This document shows, one piece after another, positions 13,290-21,480 of a DNA stretch of 23,936 nucleotides. The notes below the pieces were generated by a model. It was given only the letters and a program-made list of their open reading frames with translations, searched no databases and was not told the origin of the DNA. Position numbers and translations under genes: made by a program. Source of the DNA: Gammaproteobacteria bacterium (GTDB taxonomy: Bacteria; Pseudomonadota; Gammaproteobacteria; Steroidobacterales; Woeseiaceae); the NCBI GenBank assembly GCA_029881015.1, contig JAOUNK010000012.1:1-23936 (forward strand), read 5' to 3'. Each line of letters opens with the position of its first letter. The first letter of the stretch is position 1.

Positions 13290-14525
13290 ATGAATATCGT
13301 ACTTGGAATTACCGGCGGAATTGCCGCCTACAAGGCACCGGACCTGGTGCGGCGCCTGCGTGAGCGTGGCGGCGACGTGCAGATCGTCATGACTGCGTCC
13401 GCCGCCGAGTTCGTGACCGACACCGCGTTGCAGGCCGTGTCGGGGCGACCGATTCGATCCAACCTCTGGGACAAGGAAGCCGAAGCCGCCATGAGTCATA
13501 TCGAGCTCGCGCGCTGGGCCGATGTTGTGCTGATCGCGCCGGCCACGGCCGAGGTAATGGCGCGCATCGTCAGCGGTGGCGCCCCCGATTTGCTCACGAC
13601 CATCTGCCTCGCGACCGAGGCGCCGATAGCCGTTGCACCCGCAATGAACCACGTAATGTGGAGCAACCCGGCGACCCAGGCGAACCGCAAGGTGCTCGAG
13701 GAGCGCGGCATCCACATCCTGGGCCCGGGCGTCGGGTCCCAGGCCTGTGGGGAGACCGGCGCGGGCCGCATGCTCGAACCCGACACGATCGCAGCTGCGG
13801 TCTTTGATCTGGCAGGCGGCAAGGGAGAGGGCCTGCTGACGGGCAAGAAGGTCGTCATCACGGCGGGGCCGACACGCGAGCCGATAGACCCGGTGCGTTA
13901 CATCAGTAATCGCAGCTCCGGGAAGATGGGATACGCGATGGCACGCGCGGCCGCCGCACAGGGTGCCGAGGTGCTGTTGATCAGCGGCCCGGTCAATCTG
14001 CCCGAACCGCCGGGCATCGAGGTACGCCACGTGTTGTCGGCGCAGGACATGTACGAGGCCACCCACGAATGCATCGGCGATGCCGACGTGTTCATCGCGG
14101 CGGCGGCGGTGGCGGACTACCGTCCGGCCGACATCAGGAAACAGAAGATCAAGAAGAACGACGAGAGGATGAGCATCGACCTGGTTCGGTGTCCCGATAT
14201 TCTCGCGTCGGTTGCCGCACTCGATGCCGGGCCTTTCACCGTGGGCTTCGCGGCCGAAACGGAGGAAGTCGACGACTACGCCCGCTCGAAGCTGGAAAAG
14301 AAGCACCTCGACATGATCATTGCGAACCGGGTTGGCAACGACTGCGGCTTCGACCGCGATGACAACAGCGTGAACGTATTGTGGGCCGACGGCGAGCAGC
14401 GTTTTCCGCAAGCCCGCAAGTCGGATCTCGCACGCGATCTCATTGATCTCGTCGCGCGACGCTTCTATGCTGCACGCGGTGCCGACACGCAGCCGCGGCT
14501 GACGGTCATCTCCAACGTCGACTGA
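13290..14525 (+). CDS. coaBC: bifunctional phosphopantothenoylcysteine decarboxylase / phosphopantothenate-cysteine ligase CoaBC
   Basis: This cytoplasmic coenzyme A biosynthesis enzyme has 411 residues. Its C-terminal half joins phosphopantothenate to cysteine using CTP, and its N-terminal flavoprotein half decarboxylates the product to phosphopantetheine. CoaC landmarks are GITGGIAAYKA, His70 in SHIELARWAD, PAMN (117-120) and catalytic Cys153 in ACGETGAGRM. CoaB landmarks are ITAGPTREPIDPVRYISNRSSGKMG and AAVADYRPADIRKQKIKK. The start at 13290 is where homologs begin; an in-frame ATG at 13233 would add 19 unrelated residues. dut starts 9 bases after the stop. Confidence 0.97.
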   Translation: MNIVLGITGGIAAYKAPDLVRRLRERGGDVQIVMTASAAEFVTDTALQAVSGRPIRSNLWDKEAEAAMSHIELARWADVVLIAPATAEVMARIVSGGAPDLLTTICLATEAPIAVAPAMNHVMWSNPATQANRKVLEERGIHILGPGVGSQACGETGAGRMLEPDTIAAAVFDLAGGKGEGLLTGKKVVITAGPTREPIDPVRYISNRSSGKMGYAMARAAAAQGAEVLLISGPVNLPEPPGIEVRHVLSAQDMYEATHECIGDADVFIAAAAVADYRPADIRKQKIKKNDERMSIDLVRCPDILASVAALDAGPFTVGFAAETEEVDDYARSKLEKKHLDMIIANRVGNDCGFDRDDNSVNVLWADGEQRFPQARKSDLARDLIDLVARRFYAARGADTQPRLTVISNVD

Positions 14526-14534
14526 AGGACAGCA

Positions 14535-14990
14535 ATGCGATCCATAGAACTGAAGATCCTCGATTCACGCGTCGGGGACACGATCCCTTTGCCGCACTAC
14601 GCGACTGACGGCTCGGCCGGACTCGACATGCGTGCGTGTATCGATGACCCGCTGACCGTGAATCCCGGCGACACCGTGCTGGTACCGACCGGTCTCGCTA
14701 TTCACGTTGCCGATCCCGCACTCGCGGCCGTGTTGCTGCCGCGCTCGGGGCTGGGGCACAAGCACGGCCTCGTGCTGGGCAACCTGACGGGTCTCATCGA
14801 CTCGGATTACCAGGGGCAGGTGTACATTTCCTGCTGGAACCGTGGCAGCGACAGCTACGAAGTCCAGCCCGGTGAGCGCATCGCGCAAATGGTGTTCGTC
14901 CCGGTCGAGCAGGTCGAGTTCAAGGTCGTGGAAGAATTCGATACCAGCGATCGCGGCGCCGGCGGGTTCGGGCATTCGGGAACGGCCTGA
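14535..14990 (+). CDS. dut: dUTP diphosphatase (dUTPase)
   Basis: This homotrimeric enzyme of 151 residues hydrolyses dUTP to dUMP and pyrophosphate, keeping uracil out of DNA and supplying thymidylate synthesis. All five motifs are visible: SAGLDMRA, PRSGLGHKHGL, GNLTGLIDSDYQG, PGERIAQMVFVPV and the C-terminal RGAGGFGHSG loop that closes over the substrate. AAGGA lies 6 bases before the ATG. It sits immediately after coaBC, as in E. coli, and converges on the DUF4124 gene with 12 bases between stops. Confidence 0.98.
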   Translation: MRSIELKILDSRVGDTIPLPHYATDGSAGLDMRACIDDPLTVNPGDTVLVPTGLAIHVADPALAAVLLPRSGLGHKHGLVLGNLTGLIDSDYQGQVYISCWNRGSDSYEVQPGERIAQMVFVPVEQVEFKVVEEFDTSDRGAGGFGHSGTA

Positions 14991-15002
14991 CGGCCACGGT
15001 AT

Positions 15003-15623
15003 CTAGTCGATACCTTTGAGTCTCTTGAAGCGTGCGATGTCACCGTCGAAACGTTCGACGATCTGCTTCTCATCACTCTCGTACTTCATCAGGTTGCGCT
15101 GGTGGCGATCGATCGTGTCCTTCGTCTCACGCAAATCCTGCGCAAGCCCCTCATCGATCATCGGCGCATTCTCGTCCTCGCTGTACGGCCGGTACCGGGA
15201 GGCTTCTTCGCGCAGCTCTTTCAGTCGCCGCTCGAGGTTTCTCAGGTAGAGCTCGGTAACCCGCGACTGGGCCTGGAACAGCTCGATACGGCGGTCACGG
15301 TGCATCACGATTTCTTCGACGGAAAGGTAGGTTGACAGCAGGGCGCGGTCGGCCATCAACTGCTGTTCCTGGCGCTCGCGGCGTTCCTTGTCGATCTGTT
15401 CCTGCGCGAGCTGCTCTTCGGTCTTCCTGCCTTCGAGTTCGGCGACCGTGACGCCATGCTCGTTCAGGACCTCCTTGGGTCGTTCCGCGAACTGCTGCGG
15501 AACGCTGTCGCCGTAATAGACATTGCCGTCTTCATCTTCCCATTTGAAGACTTTCTGCTCTTCCGCAGCCACGGCTGAGGAGGCCAGGGCGAGGAGAGTG
15601 GCTGTGACGAATATCTTCCGCAT
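15003..15623 (-). CDS. exported DUF4124 coiled-coil protein
   Basis: This 206-residue protein has a cleavable signal peptide (MRKIFVTATLLALASSAVAA, cleavage probably after residue 20). A DUF4124-like segment follows (KVFKWEDEDGNVYYGDSVPQQF), a short tryptophan- and tyrosine-containing module common in gammaproteobacterial periplasmic proteins. The remaining two thirds are strongly charged and predicted to form coiled coil (EEQLAQEQIDKERRERQEQQLM and the NLERRLKELREEASR region). The function is unknown. The ATG at 15623 is preferred because the signal peptide starts there; the frame extends upstream to 15725 without family-like sequence. It lies downstream of pyrE in the same direction. Confidence 0.8.
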   Translation of the reverse strand: MRKIFVTATLLALASSAVAAEEQKVFKWEDEDGNVYYGDSVPQQFAERPKEVLNEHGVTVAELEGRKTEEQLAQEQIDKERRERQEQQLMADRALLSTYLSVEEIVMHRDRRIELFQAQSRVTELYLRNLERRLKELREEASRYRPYSEDENAPMIDEGLAQDLRETKDTIDRHQRNLMKYESDEKQIVERFDGDIARFKRLKGID

Positions 15624-15640
15624 AAGCAAAATATGCCAGT

Positions 15641-15661
15641 AAAGAAAACCCGACGATCGGG
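15641..15661 (-). terminator. possible weak terminator after pyrE
   Basis: CCCGA (15649-15653) and TCGGG (15657-15661) form a short hairpin with a 3-base loop. On the minus strand it is followed by TTTTCTTT. It lies between pyrE and the DUF4124 gene, 17 bases before the latter's start. The stem is only 5 bp. Confidence 0.35.
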
Positions 15662-15737
15662 ACTGGTTCTCGTTATTGCAGCTTAATCCTGTTTTCGCAC
15701 GCTGTAAAACTCGCCGGTACGTCAAATATTCAACAAC

Positions 15738-16385
15738 TTACGAGATTACGCCGTACTGCTTCCGGTAGGCCAGCACGGGCTCCAGGTACTGCTCGTACTC
15801 GCTTGATTCTTCGAGAATATCGATCAAATCGTCAAGCTGCACAATACTAATGACCGGAATGCCGAGCGATTGTTTCAACTCCTGGACCGCTGAATAGGCC
15901 CCCTGGCCCCGCTCCTGGCGGTCCAGCGAGATGACGAGCCCCGCAATTTCCGCCCCCGCCCCCGAGATGATCTTGTAGGCCTCGCGGACCGCGGTGCCGG
16001 CAGTGATGACGTCATCGACTATGAGCACATCGCCGGACAGCGGCGCGCCGACCACGCTGCCTCCTTCGCCATGGGCCTTCGCTTCCTTGCGGTTGAAGGA
16101 ATACGGCACGTCAATGCCATGATGTTCAGCGAGTGCTGCGGCGGCGAGCGTTGCGAGCGGGATGCCCTTGTACGCCGGACCGAACAGCATGTCGAAGCGC
16201 AGGTCGGCTTCGGCGATGGCGGCCGCGTAAAACCGACCGAGCTTGGCGGCGGCATAACCGGTACTGAAAAGACCGGCGTTAAAAAAGTAGGGGCTGACCC
16301 GACCGGACTTCAGCGTGAATTCGCCGAAGCGAAGTACGCCAAGTTCGAGCGCCAGTTCGATGAATTCTCTCTTGTAGCCACGCAT
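15738..16385 (-). CDS. pyrE: orotate phosphoribosyltransferase PyrE
   Basis: This pyrimidine biosynthesis enzyme of 215 residues converts orotate and PRPP to orotidine 5'-phosphate. It has the N-terminal FTLKSGRVSPYFFNAG, MLFGPAYKGIPLA, the flexible-loop RKEAKAHGEGG and the PRPP-binding signature VLIVDDVITAGTAVREA. It is the normal length for the gammaproteobacterial type. The gene is divergent from an exonuclease III/Crc-type gene with 59 bases between starts, an arrangement also known for pyrE and crc in Pseudomonas. No pyrimidine-responsive attenuator is obvious upstream. Confidence 0.97.
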   Translation of the reverse strand: MRGYKREFIELALELGVLRFGEFTLKSGRVSPYFFNAGLFSTGYAAAKLGRFYAAAIAEADLRFDMLFGPAYKGIPLATLAAAALAEHHGIDVPYSFNRKEAKAHGEGGSVVGAPLSGDVLIVDDVITAGTAVREAYKIISGAGAEIAGLVISLDRQERGQGAYSAVQELKQSLGIPVISIVQLDDLIDILEESSEYEQYLEPVLAYRKQYGVIS

Positions 16386-16444
16386 GCGATGAGTCTTCTG
16401 TATGATTGCCGCTTTGGTGCGGAGTATGACACAGGAGACTGCTT

Positions 16445-17227
16445 TTGTTTCGCGTTATCAGCCTGAATGCAAACGGTATTCGGGCCGCAGCCCGCAAGGG
16501 TTTTTTCGAGTGGATGGCGGAGCAGAATGCTGACGTCGTCTGCATCCAGGAAACCAAGGCGCAGTCCCATCAGCTGACCGACGAGGTGTTTCTACCGGAC
16601 GGCTACCACAGTTTTTACCAAGACGCCGAGAAGAAGGGCTATAGCGGGACTGCGATCTATACAAAGCACAAACCGAAAAAGATCGTGCGCGGCTATGGCG
16701 ACGCCGAGTTCGACAATGAGGGGCGTTACCTGGAGGTTCAGTTGGGCGGCATCAGTGTCGTGTCCCTGTACCTGCCTTCCGGCTCGTCGAAAGAAGAGCG
16801 GCAGATCGCCAAGTATCGATGCATGGATTCCTTCACCGAGCACCTCAAGACGCTCAAGCGCCGCCGGTCGGAGTACGTTATTTGTGGCGACTGGAACATC
16901 GTGCACAAGGAAGTCGATATCAAGAACTGGAAGCAGAACCAGAAGAACTCCGGCTGCCTGCCCGAAGAACGCGCGTGGCTCGACAAGGTGTTCGGTGAGT
17001 ACGGCTGGGTCGACGCATTCCGGACGATCGAACAGGAGCCCGAGCAATACACCTGGTGGTCGAATCGTGGCCGCGCCTGGGACAACAACGTCGGGTGGCG
17101 GATCGACTACCACGTCGTCACGCCGGGGCTGGCAGACAAGGTTCGCCGTACCGAGATCTACCGGGACCAGCGCTTTTCCGATCACGCCCCGCTGATCATG
17201 GACTACGATTGGGCTCATGACGGCTGA
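16445..17227 (+). CDS. exonuclease III family protein, Crc-related but catalytically intact
   Basis: This 260-residue protein of the exonuclease/endonuclease/phosphatase fold is likely an AP endonuclease and 3'-5' exonuclease. Its nuclease residues are all present: Asn8 (SLNANG), Glu36 (IQETKA), Tyr109, Asp149 and Asn151 (GDWN), Asp221 (WRIDYH) and Asp246-His247 (SDHAP). Over its whole length it resembles Pseudomonas Crc more than E. coli XthA, for instance LYLPSGSSKEER, KNSGCLPEERAWLDKVFGEYGWVDA and APLIMDYDW, and like crc it is divergent from pyrE. Pseudomonas Crc has lost several of these catalytic residues and acts with Hfq in catabolite repression. The TTG start has AGGAG 7 bases upstream. 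Its end overlaps the AmpG-like gene by 11 bases. Confidence 0.92.
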   Translation: MFRVISLNANGIRAAARKGFFEWMAEQNADVVCIQETKAQSHQLTDEVFLPDGYHSFYQDAEKKGYSGTAIYTKHKPKKIVRGYGDAEFDNEGRYLEVQLGGISVVSLYLPSGSSKEERQIAKYRCMDSFTEHLKTLKRRRSEYVICGDWNIVHKEVDIKNWKQNQKNSGCLPEERAWLDKVFGEYGWVDAFRTIEQEPEQYTWWSNRGRAWDNNVGWRIDYHVVTPGLADKVRRTEIYRDQRFSDHAPLIMDYDWAHDG

Positions 17228-18482
17228 CGCCAACCTGGACCGGGCGCGCAAGGAGAGCCTGAAGGAGGCTGTCCTGAACCGGCGCATGCTGATTTGCGTG
17301 TTTACGGGGTTTGCGTCCGGGCTGCCGCTCTACATGCTGTTCCAGATGGTGCCGTACTGGCTGCGTACCGAGGGCGTCGGCCTCGCCGAAATCGGCTTTT
17401 TTGCGCTGGTGCAGTTTCCCTACACGTGGAAGTTCGTGTGGGCGCCGATTATGGACCGATACACACTGCCGTTTCTCGGTCACCGGCGCGGCTGGATTCT
17501 CCTGACCCAGGTGCTACTGCTCATCGCAATCAGCACCATGGGCTTCTTCAAGCCGGCGATGTCGTTGTGGACCATTGCCTACCTGGCCACGGCCGTCGCA
17601 TTTTTCAGTGCCAGCCAGGATATCGTGCTGGATGCGTATCGTCGCGAGCTGCTTCCCGACGTCGAGCTCGGTCTCGGCAATTCCATTCACGTGCAGGCAT
17701 ACCGCCTGTCCGGACTGATTCCCGGCGGGCTGGCGCTCATCCTGGCCGATCATCTTCCCTGGCACCTGGTCTTCGTCGTCGTTGCGCTGTTCATGTTGGT
17801 GGGCATCGTCATGACACTCGTGATTGACGAGGCGATCAAGGAGCCTTCGCCGCCCCGCTCGCTCATGGAGTCGGTCATCGAACCGTTCCGGGAGTTTGTC
17901 GGCCGTTCCGGGCTCGGGTCGGCGCTGCTCGTCCTCGCGTTTCTGTTCTTCTACAAACTCGGTGACAACATGGCGACGGCGCTGCAGACACCGTTCTTTC
18001 ACGATGTCGGCTTTTCGGGAACCCAGATCGGCACAATTGCCAAGCTCGTCGGCACGACCGCGGCTATCGTCGGTGGATTGATCGGCGGCCTGATCATGGT
18101 GAAGGTCTCGATCAACCGGGCATTGTGGTTGTTCGGCTTCGTGCAGATAACAAGTATTCTCGGCTTTGCCCTGCTGTCGGTTATCGGCGCAAATCCCTGG
18201 ATGCTGGCGTTCGCAATGGCATTCGAATACCTCGGTGTCGGGCTGGGCACTGCGGCCCTGACCGCATTCATGGCCAAGTCGACGAACGTTGCTTTCGCGG
18301 CGACGCAGTTCGCGCTGTTCACCGCGCTTATCTCGGTGCCTCGTGTGCTGGCGAGCGCGACCACGGGACTCATCGTCGAGGTAACGGGTTGGACAAATTT
18401 CTTCCTGGTCTGCACCTTGCTGGCTATTCCGGGGATGCTGTTGCTGCTCAAGGTTGCGCCGTGGAACGAGGATTCGGCTTGA
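17217..18482 (+). CDS. ampG: AmpG-like MFS permease
   Basis: This inner-membrane MFS transporter of 421 residues has about twelve helices. It resembles AmpG, which imports anhydromuropeptides (GlcNAc-1,6-anhMurNAc peptides) for cell-wall recycling. Characteristic stretches are FTGFASGLPLYMLFQMVPYWLRTEGV, IGFFALVQFPYTWKFVWAPIMDRY, LGHRRGWILLTQ and FFSASQDIVLDAYRREL. The ATG at 17217 overlaps the end of the exonuclease gene by 11 bases, and its TGA overlaps the TTG start of the Rieske gene (18479-18482), so the three are translationally coupled. No ampC or ampR is nearby. Muropeptide transport is the family expectation, and other substrates cannot be excluded. Confidence 0.88.
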   Translation: MTADANLDRARKESLKEAVLNRRMLICVFTGFASGLPLYMLFQMVPYWLRTEGVGLAEIGFFALVQFPYTWKFVWAPIMDRYTLPFLGHRRGWILLTQVLLLIAISTMGFFKPAMSLWTIAYLATAVAFFSASQDIVLDAYRRELLPDVELGLGNSIHVQAYRLSGLIPGGLALILADHLPWHLVFVVVALFMLVGIVMTLVIDEAIKEPSPPRSLMESVIEPFREFVGRSGLGSALLVLAFLFFYKLGDNMATALQTPFFHDVGFSGTQIGTIAKLVGTTAAIVGGLIGGLIMVKVSINRALWLFGFVQITSILGFALLSVIGANPWMLAFAMAFEYLGVGLGTAALTAFMAKSTNVAFAATQFALFTALISVPRVLASATTGLIVEVTGWTNFFLVCTLLAIPGMLLLLKVAPWNEDSA

Positions 18483-18832
18483 TCGAGAAAGAGGTCGAAG
18501 TCGGTCGCCTGGACGAGCTCGAGGATCCGGGGTGCCGCGAATTCGAAATCGGCGAGGGCGACTGGCCGTTTCGTGGGTTCGTCGTTCGCAAGGGCGATGA
18601 TGTGTTTGCGTACCAGAACTTTTGCGTGCATGTCGGGCACCCGCTCAACTGGTCGCCCGACAAGTTTCTCACCAGGGACAAATCCGCACTCATCTGCGCA
18701 TCACACGGTGCGACCTACGAGATCGAAACGGGTTATTGCTTCGCGGGACCCGGGAACGGCCGCACGCTACGCCACGTGGCCGTGGCGGTTCGAGACGGAA
18801 TCATCTACGTCACCGGCCCCACCAGCCAGTAA
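18479..18832 (+). CDS. small Rieske [2Fe-2S] protein
   Basis: This protein of 117 residues consists of a single Rieske domain. The cluster ligands are visible as C-V-H in YQNFCVHVGHPLN and C-A-S-H in LICASHGATYEIETGYC, the usual CxH...CxxH arrangement. It has no signal peptide or membrane anchor, so it is a soluble cytoplasmic ferredoxin-like electron carrier, similar in type to the small Rieske subunits of dioxygenase and nitrite reductase systems. No oxygenase partner is in the window. The TTG start at 18479 overlaps the ampG stop as TTGA and has GAGGA 6 bases upstream. An open frame continues upstream to 18125, but that part is antisense-like shadow inside ampG. Confidence 0.85.
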   Translation: MIEKEVEVGRLDELEDPGCREFEIGEGDWPFRGFVVRKGDDVFAYQNFCVHVGHPLNWSPDKFLTRDKSALICASHGATYEIETGYCFAGPGNGRTLRHVAVAVRDGIIYVTGPTSQ

Positions 18833-18845
18833 TAAACCGGCACCT

Positions 18846-19136
18846 CTAAAGCTTGTCGAGGAAATCGAGGGGATCGTGGTAGCCACTTGGAACGTCGGAC
18901 TCGTTCCCGCCGACGTAGTCTTCAGGGTCCATGTCGACCGAGCCGGACCAGTCTTCGGGCGCACTCGCTTCGCGTAACAGGAGATCCGGCCAGCGCTCGA
19001 TGTCGATTTCGTCAATGGTCCCGTCGAATTGCTGGATCTCGACCGTTGCGCCCGTCTCATCCACGGCCACGACTTCAAACAGCGTACCGTCTGGCCTGCT
19101 GAACCATTGACCGATAACCGGGTATTGAGTCGCCAT
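18846..19136 (-). CDS. DUF6763 family protein
   Basis: This acidic protein of 96 residues has unknown function. The sequence YPVIGQWFSRPDGTLFEVVAVDETGATVEIQQFDGTIDEIDIERW, followed by SAPEDWSGSVD, matches my recollection of the small gammaproteobacterial family DUF6763. The first 50 residues look like a compact beta-rich (SH3-like) module and the C-terminal tail is acidic and likely disordered. It lies 36 bases downstream of trmB in the same direction, so the two are probably co-transcribed. It converges on the Rieske gene with 13 bases between stops. Confidence 0.72.
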   Translation of the reverse strand: MATQYPVIGQWFSRPDGTLFEVVAVDETGATVEIQQFDGTIDEIDIERWPDLLLREASAPEDWSGSVDMDPEDYVGGNESDVPSGYHDPLDFLDKL

Positions 19137-19172
19137 TGCTCGAAGCTCTGAATCAAATACTCCTACTAACAG

Positions 19173-19880
19173 TTATAGATCATGGGGAGCGGAGCGCAAG
19201 GTAAAGCACCAGTCGACGATACGATGTCCTTTCCTGAGGCCTCGCCGCTCGAATTTGGTCTGCGGGCGGTCCAGCGGCTCGTCACCGCCGTGTTCGCGAC
19301 GCAGAGAACAGCTGAACCGGTCCGACCCGGACAGAACCTCATCGATATGCTCCGCGTAGTTCGCCCAGTCGGTCGCGATATTCAACGTGCCGCCGGCGGC
19401 CAGCCTGTCGGCAACCAGCTCGAGGAACGGGGGTGCGACGATACGACGTTTGTGGTGGCGCTTCTTCGGCCAGGGATCCGGAAAATAGAGGTTCAGCCGC
19501 GCCAGCGATTTCCGCGGAACCATGTGATTCAGCACCTCGATTGCATCGTGATTGACAAGGCGCAGGTTGGTAACGCCGCTCTCGTCGGCTTTCAGCATGC
19601 AATGACCGATGCCCGGTTCATGCACTTCGATTCCCAGGAAGTCCTTGTCCGGGTTCGCAACCGCCTGCTCGACGAGTGTCTCACCGTTGCCGAAGCCGAT
19701 CTCGAGGACGACCGGTGCAGACCGTCCGAACAGACTCGCGAAGTCAACCTGTTCGGCCAGGTACTCCACGCCATACGTCGGCCAGAGCGTCTCGAAAGCA
19801 CGTTGCTGAGAGTGCGTCATGCGGCCGGCCCGGCGTACGAAGCTACGAATCGTGCGTTTGTGTGCGGTAGTGTCGTTCAT
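19173..19880 (-). CDS. trmB: tRNA (guanine(46)-N7)-methyltransferase TrmB
   Basis: This SAM-dependent enzyme of 235 residues makes m7G46 in the variable loop of tRNAs. It has an N-terminal basic segment with IRSFVRRAGRMTHSQQRA, motif I VLEIGFGNGETL, GIEVHEPGI, and the family-defining LYFPDPWPKKRHHKRRIV that binds tRNA and positions the target base. TKFERRG near the C-terminus completes the signature. The ATG at 19880 has a weak AAGAGA upstream. A small dyad, CCTAT-TGGC-ATAGG at 19895-19908, precedes it, of uncertain meaning. Confidence 0.97.
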   Translation of the reverse strand: MNDTTAHKRTIRSFVRRAGRMTHSQQRAFETLWPTYGVEYLAEQVDFASLFGRSAPVVLEIGFGNGETLVEQAVANPDKDFLGIEVHEPGIGHCMLKADESGVTNLRLVNHDAIEVLNHMVPRKSLARLNLYFPDPWPKKRHHKRRIVAPPFLELVADRLAAGGTLNIATDWANYAEHIDEVLSGSDRFSCSLRREHGGDEPLDRPQTKFERRGLRKGHRIVDWCFTLRSAPHDL

Positions 19881-19970
19881 GAATCTCTTTTTACCCTATT
19901 GGCATAGGCAAGCACACAACAGTATGCTCAGTGTCTTCAGAGGGGATCAAGGCGGATCTGTTGTGCTTTT

Positions 19971-21465
19971 AATCTAAAAATCAAAAGCTTGAGCGCCTTG
20001 CTGGGTGCCTCGGCAGTCGCTGCGCAGCTCGACGCGATGTTCATCAAGAAGGTCGAGGACCTGAGCTACACCATGCCGAATGTGCAGCTTGAGTCGGTCG
20101 GCACGTTTCCGGGCGTGTAGAACTTCCCGATTCGCGGCCAGGGTATCAACAGCTCGATTCCTTCCGTCGATCCGACGGTCCGTGTTTTCGTTGACGGCAT
20201 CTTCATGGGCACGACCTACGGCGTAGTTATCGACACGTTCGACCTCGAATCGGTCGAAGTGCTGCGCGGTCCGCCTTGGCGCAACCAACGAGGACCAGGT
20301 CAACATCGCCGGCTCCATCGAAGGAGCACTCGTCGAGGACAAGCTCGCCGCCAAGATGGTCGTCTACTACGACGACGATTCGGGCTACTACAAGAATACG
20401 AACCCGCAGGCGGCGAGTCCCGCCCCGCATCCGTTGCAACCGTTCTACGCCAATGCGGCGGACGGTTCCAATGTCGGCGCACTGGAAACGAAGATGTTCC
20501 GGCCGACCCTGGTGTACATACCGAACGACACCTCGGATATCACGCTGATCGTCGAACATGGCGAGACGAGTGGCGATGGCGCCGCCTGGAGCAACGTGAC
20601 GGCGCAGCGAGGCGGTGCATTGCCCGATTTCTCGACGATGTCCGATGAGACGGGCTATACCAACATCGAGTGGACGCAGGGTACGCTCGAAGTGAACGTC
20701 GGCGAGGTCGGAAACGGCGCGCTGACCAACATCATGGGTACACGCCGTGTCAAAGCCGATTCCGCGGCCGATATCGACGGTACCGACCTGCCCATCTTTG
20801 CGGCGCCGGGCAATACGGACCAGAAACAATTCAGCAACGAGCTCCGCTGGGCCGGCAGTTTCTCCGACCGGTGGGAGGCAACCCTGGGTCTCTACTACTT
20901 CAAGCAGGACATCGGCTACCGCGAAGCACGCTACCAGCGTGAACTCAACGTGCCGGATCCGGACGTTATCGTGCTGCAGGGTACGATCAACGCGGGCGAC
21001 GTCACGATCACGGGCGTCGAAGTCGATTTCGTTGCGCTGATCTCGGACAGCTTCTCGATTAACGCATCCTACGGCTGGCAGGATGGAGAGTACGACAGCG
21101 TGAACGCGGCTTTCGCCGGATTCCTCGGTTCGGAGTTGCCACGCCTGGCGCCGACCAACTACAACGTCGGATTCTCCTGGGATATCCCGGTCGGTTCGGG
21201 CATGTTCAACGTCATAGTCAACCACAGTTTCCGGGAGAGCCATCCATACGACGACGCCAACCAGCAGCACTTCGATGACCAGCGGCGTACGAACGCGAGT
21301 CTTAACTGGTTCTCCTCGGATGACGCGTGGAACGTGTCGCTGTACGGCAAGAACCTCGAAGACGAGGCGAACTGGGGCAACCTGACGTCAATCGCCGGTC
21401 TCTGGGTCGCCGGCCCGATGAAGAAGGGCCGCGTGCTGGGACTCGAGATCAACTATCGTCGATAG
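19971..21465 (+). pseudogene. TonB-dependent outer-membrane receptor, degraded by multiple deletions
   Basis: The reading frame can be followed through a TonB-dependent receptor, but it is broken. A signal-peptide remnant without a start codon (SLSALLGASAVAAQ, 19986-20027) runs straight into mid-plug sequence (LDAMFIKKVEDLSYTMPNVQLESVGTFPGV). A TAG then interrupts the plug at 20118-20120, before NFPIRGQGINSSIPSVDP and VEVLRG. Near 20271-20278 the frame shifts, joining the plug directly to barrel sequence GATNEDQVNIAGSIEG. At about 20936 YREARY joins QRELNVPDPDVIVLQG, which in such receptors normally lies some 150 residues further on. The C-terminal strands end normally (KGRVLGLEINYRR). About 500 of an expected 750-900 residues remain. 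The last 369 codons are open (20356-21465) but cannot form a full barrel. Confidence 0.85.
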
Positions 21466-21480
21466 GGTTTCACAGACTTC

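Noticed and set aside
19895..19908. The dyad CCTAT-TGGC-ATAGG upstream of trmB as an operator.
   Set aside because: Five-base arms are common by chance, and no promoter or regulator context supports it.
20227..21270. A 347-codon minus-strand open frame across the receptor pseudogene.
   Set aside because: It is the antisense shadow of clear TonB-receptor barrel sequence, with no domain of its own.
20356..21465. Treating the 369-codon open part of the receptor as an intact small outer-membrane protein.
   Set aside because: Signal peptide and plug remnants lie directly upstream in other frames, and an internal barrel segment is missing, so a degraded receptor explains it better.
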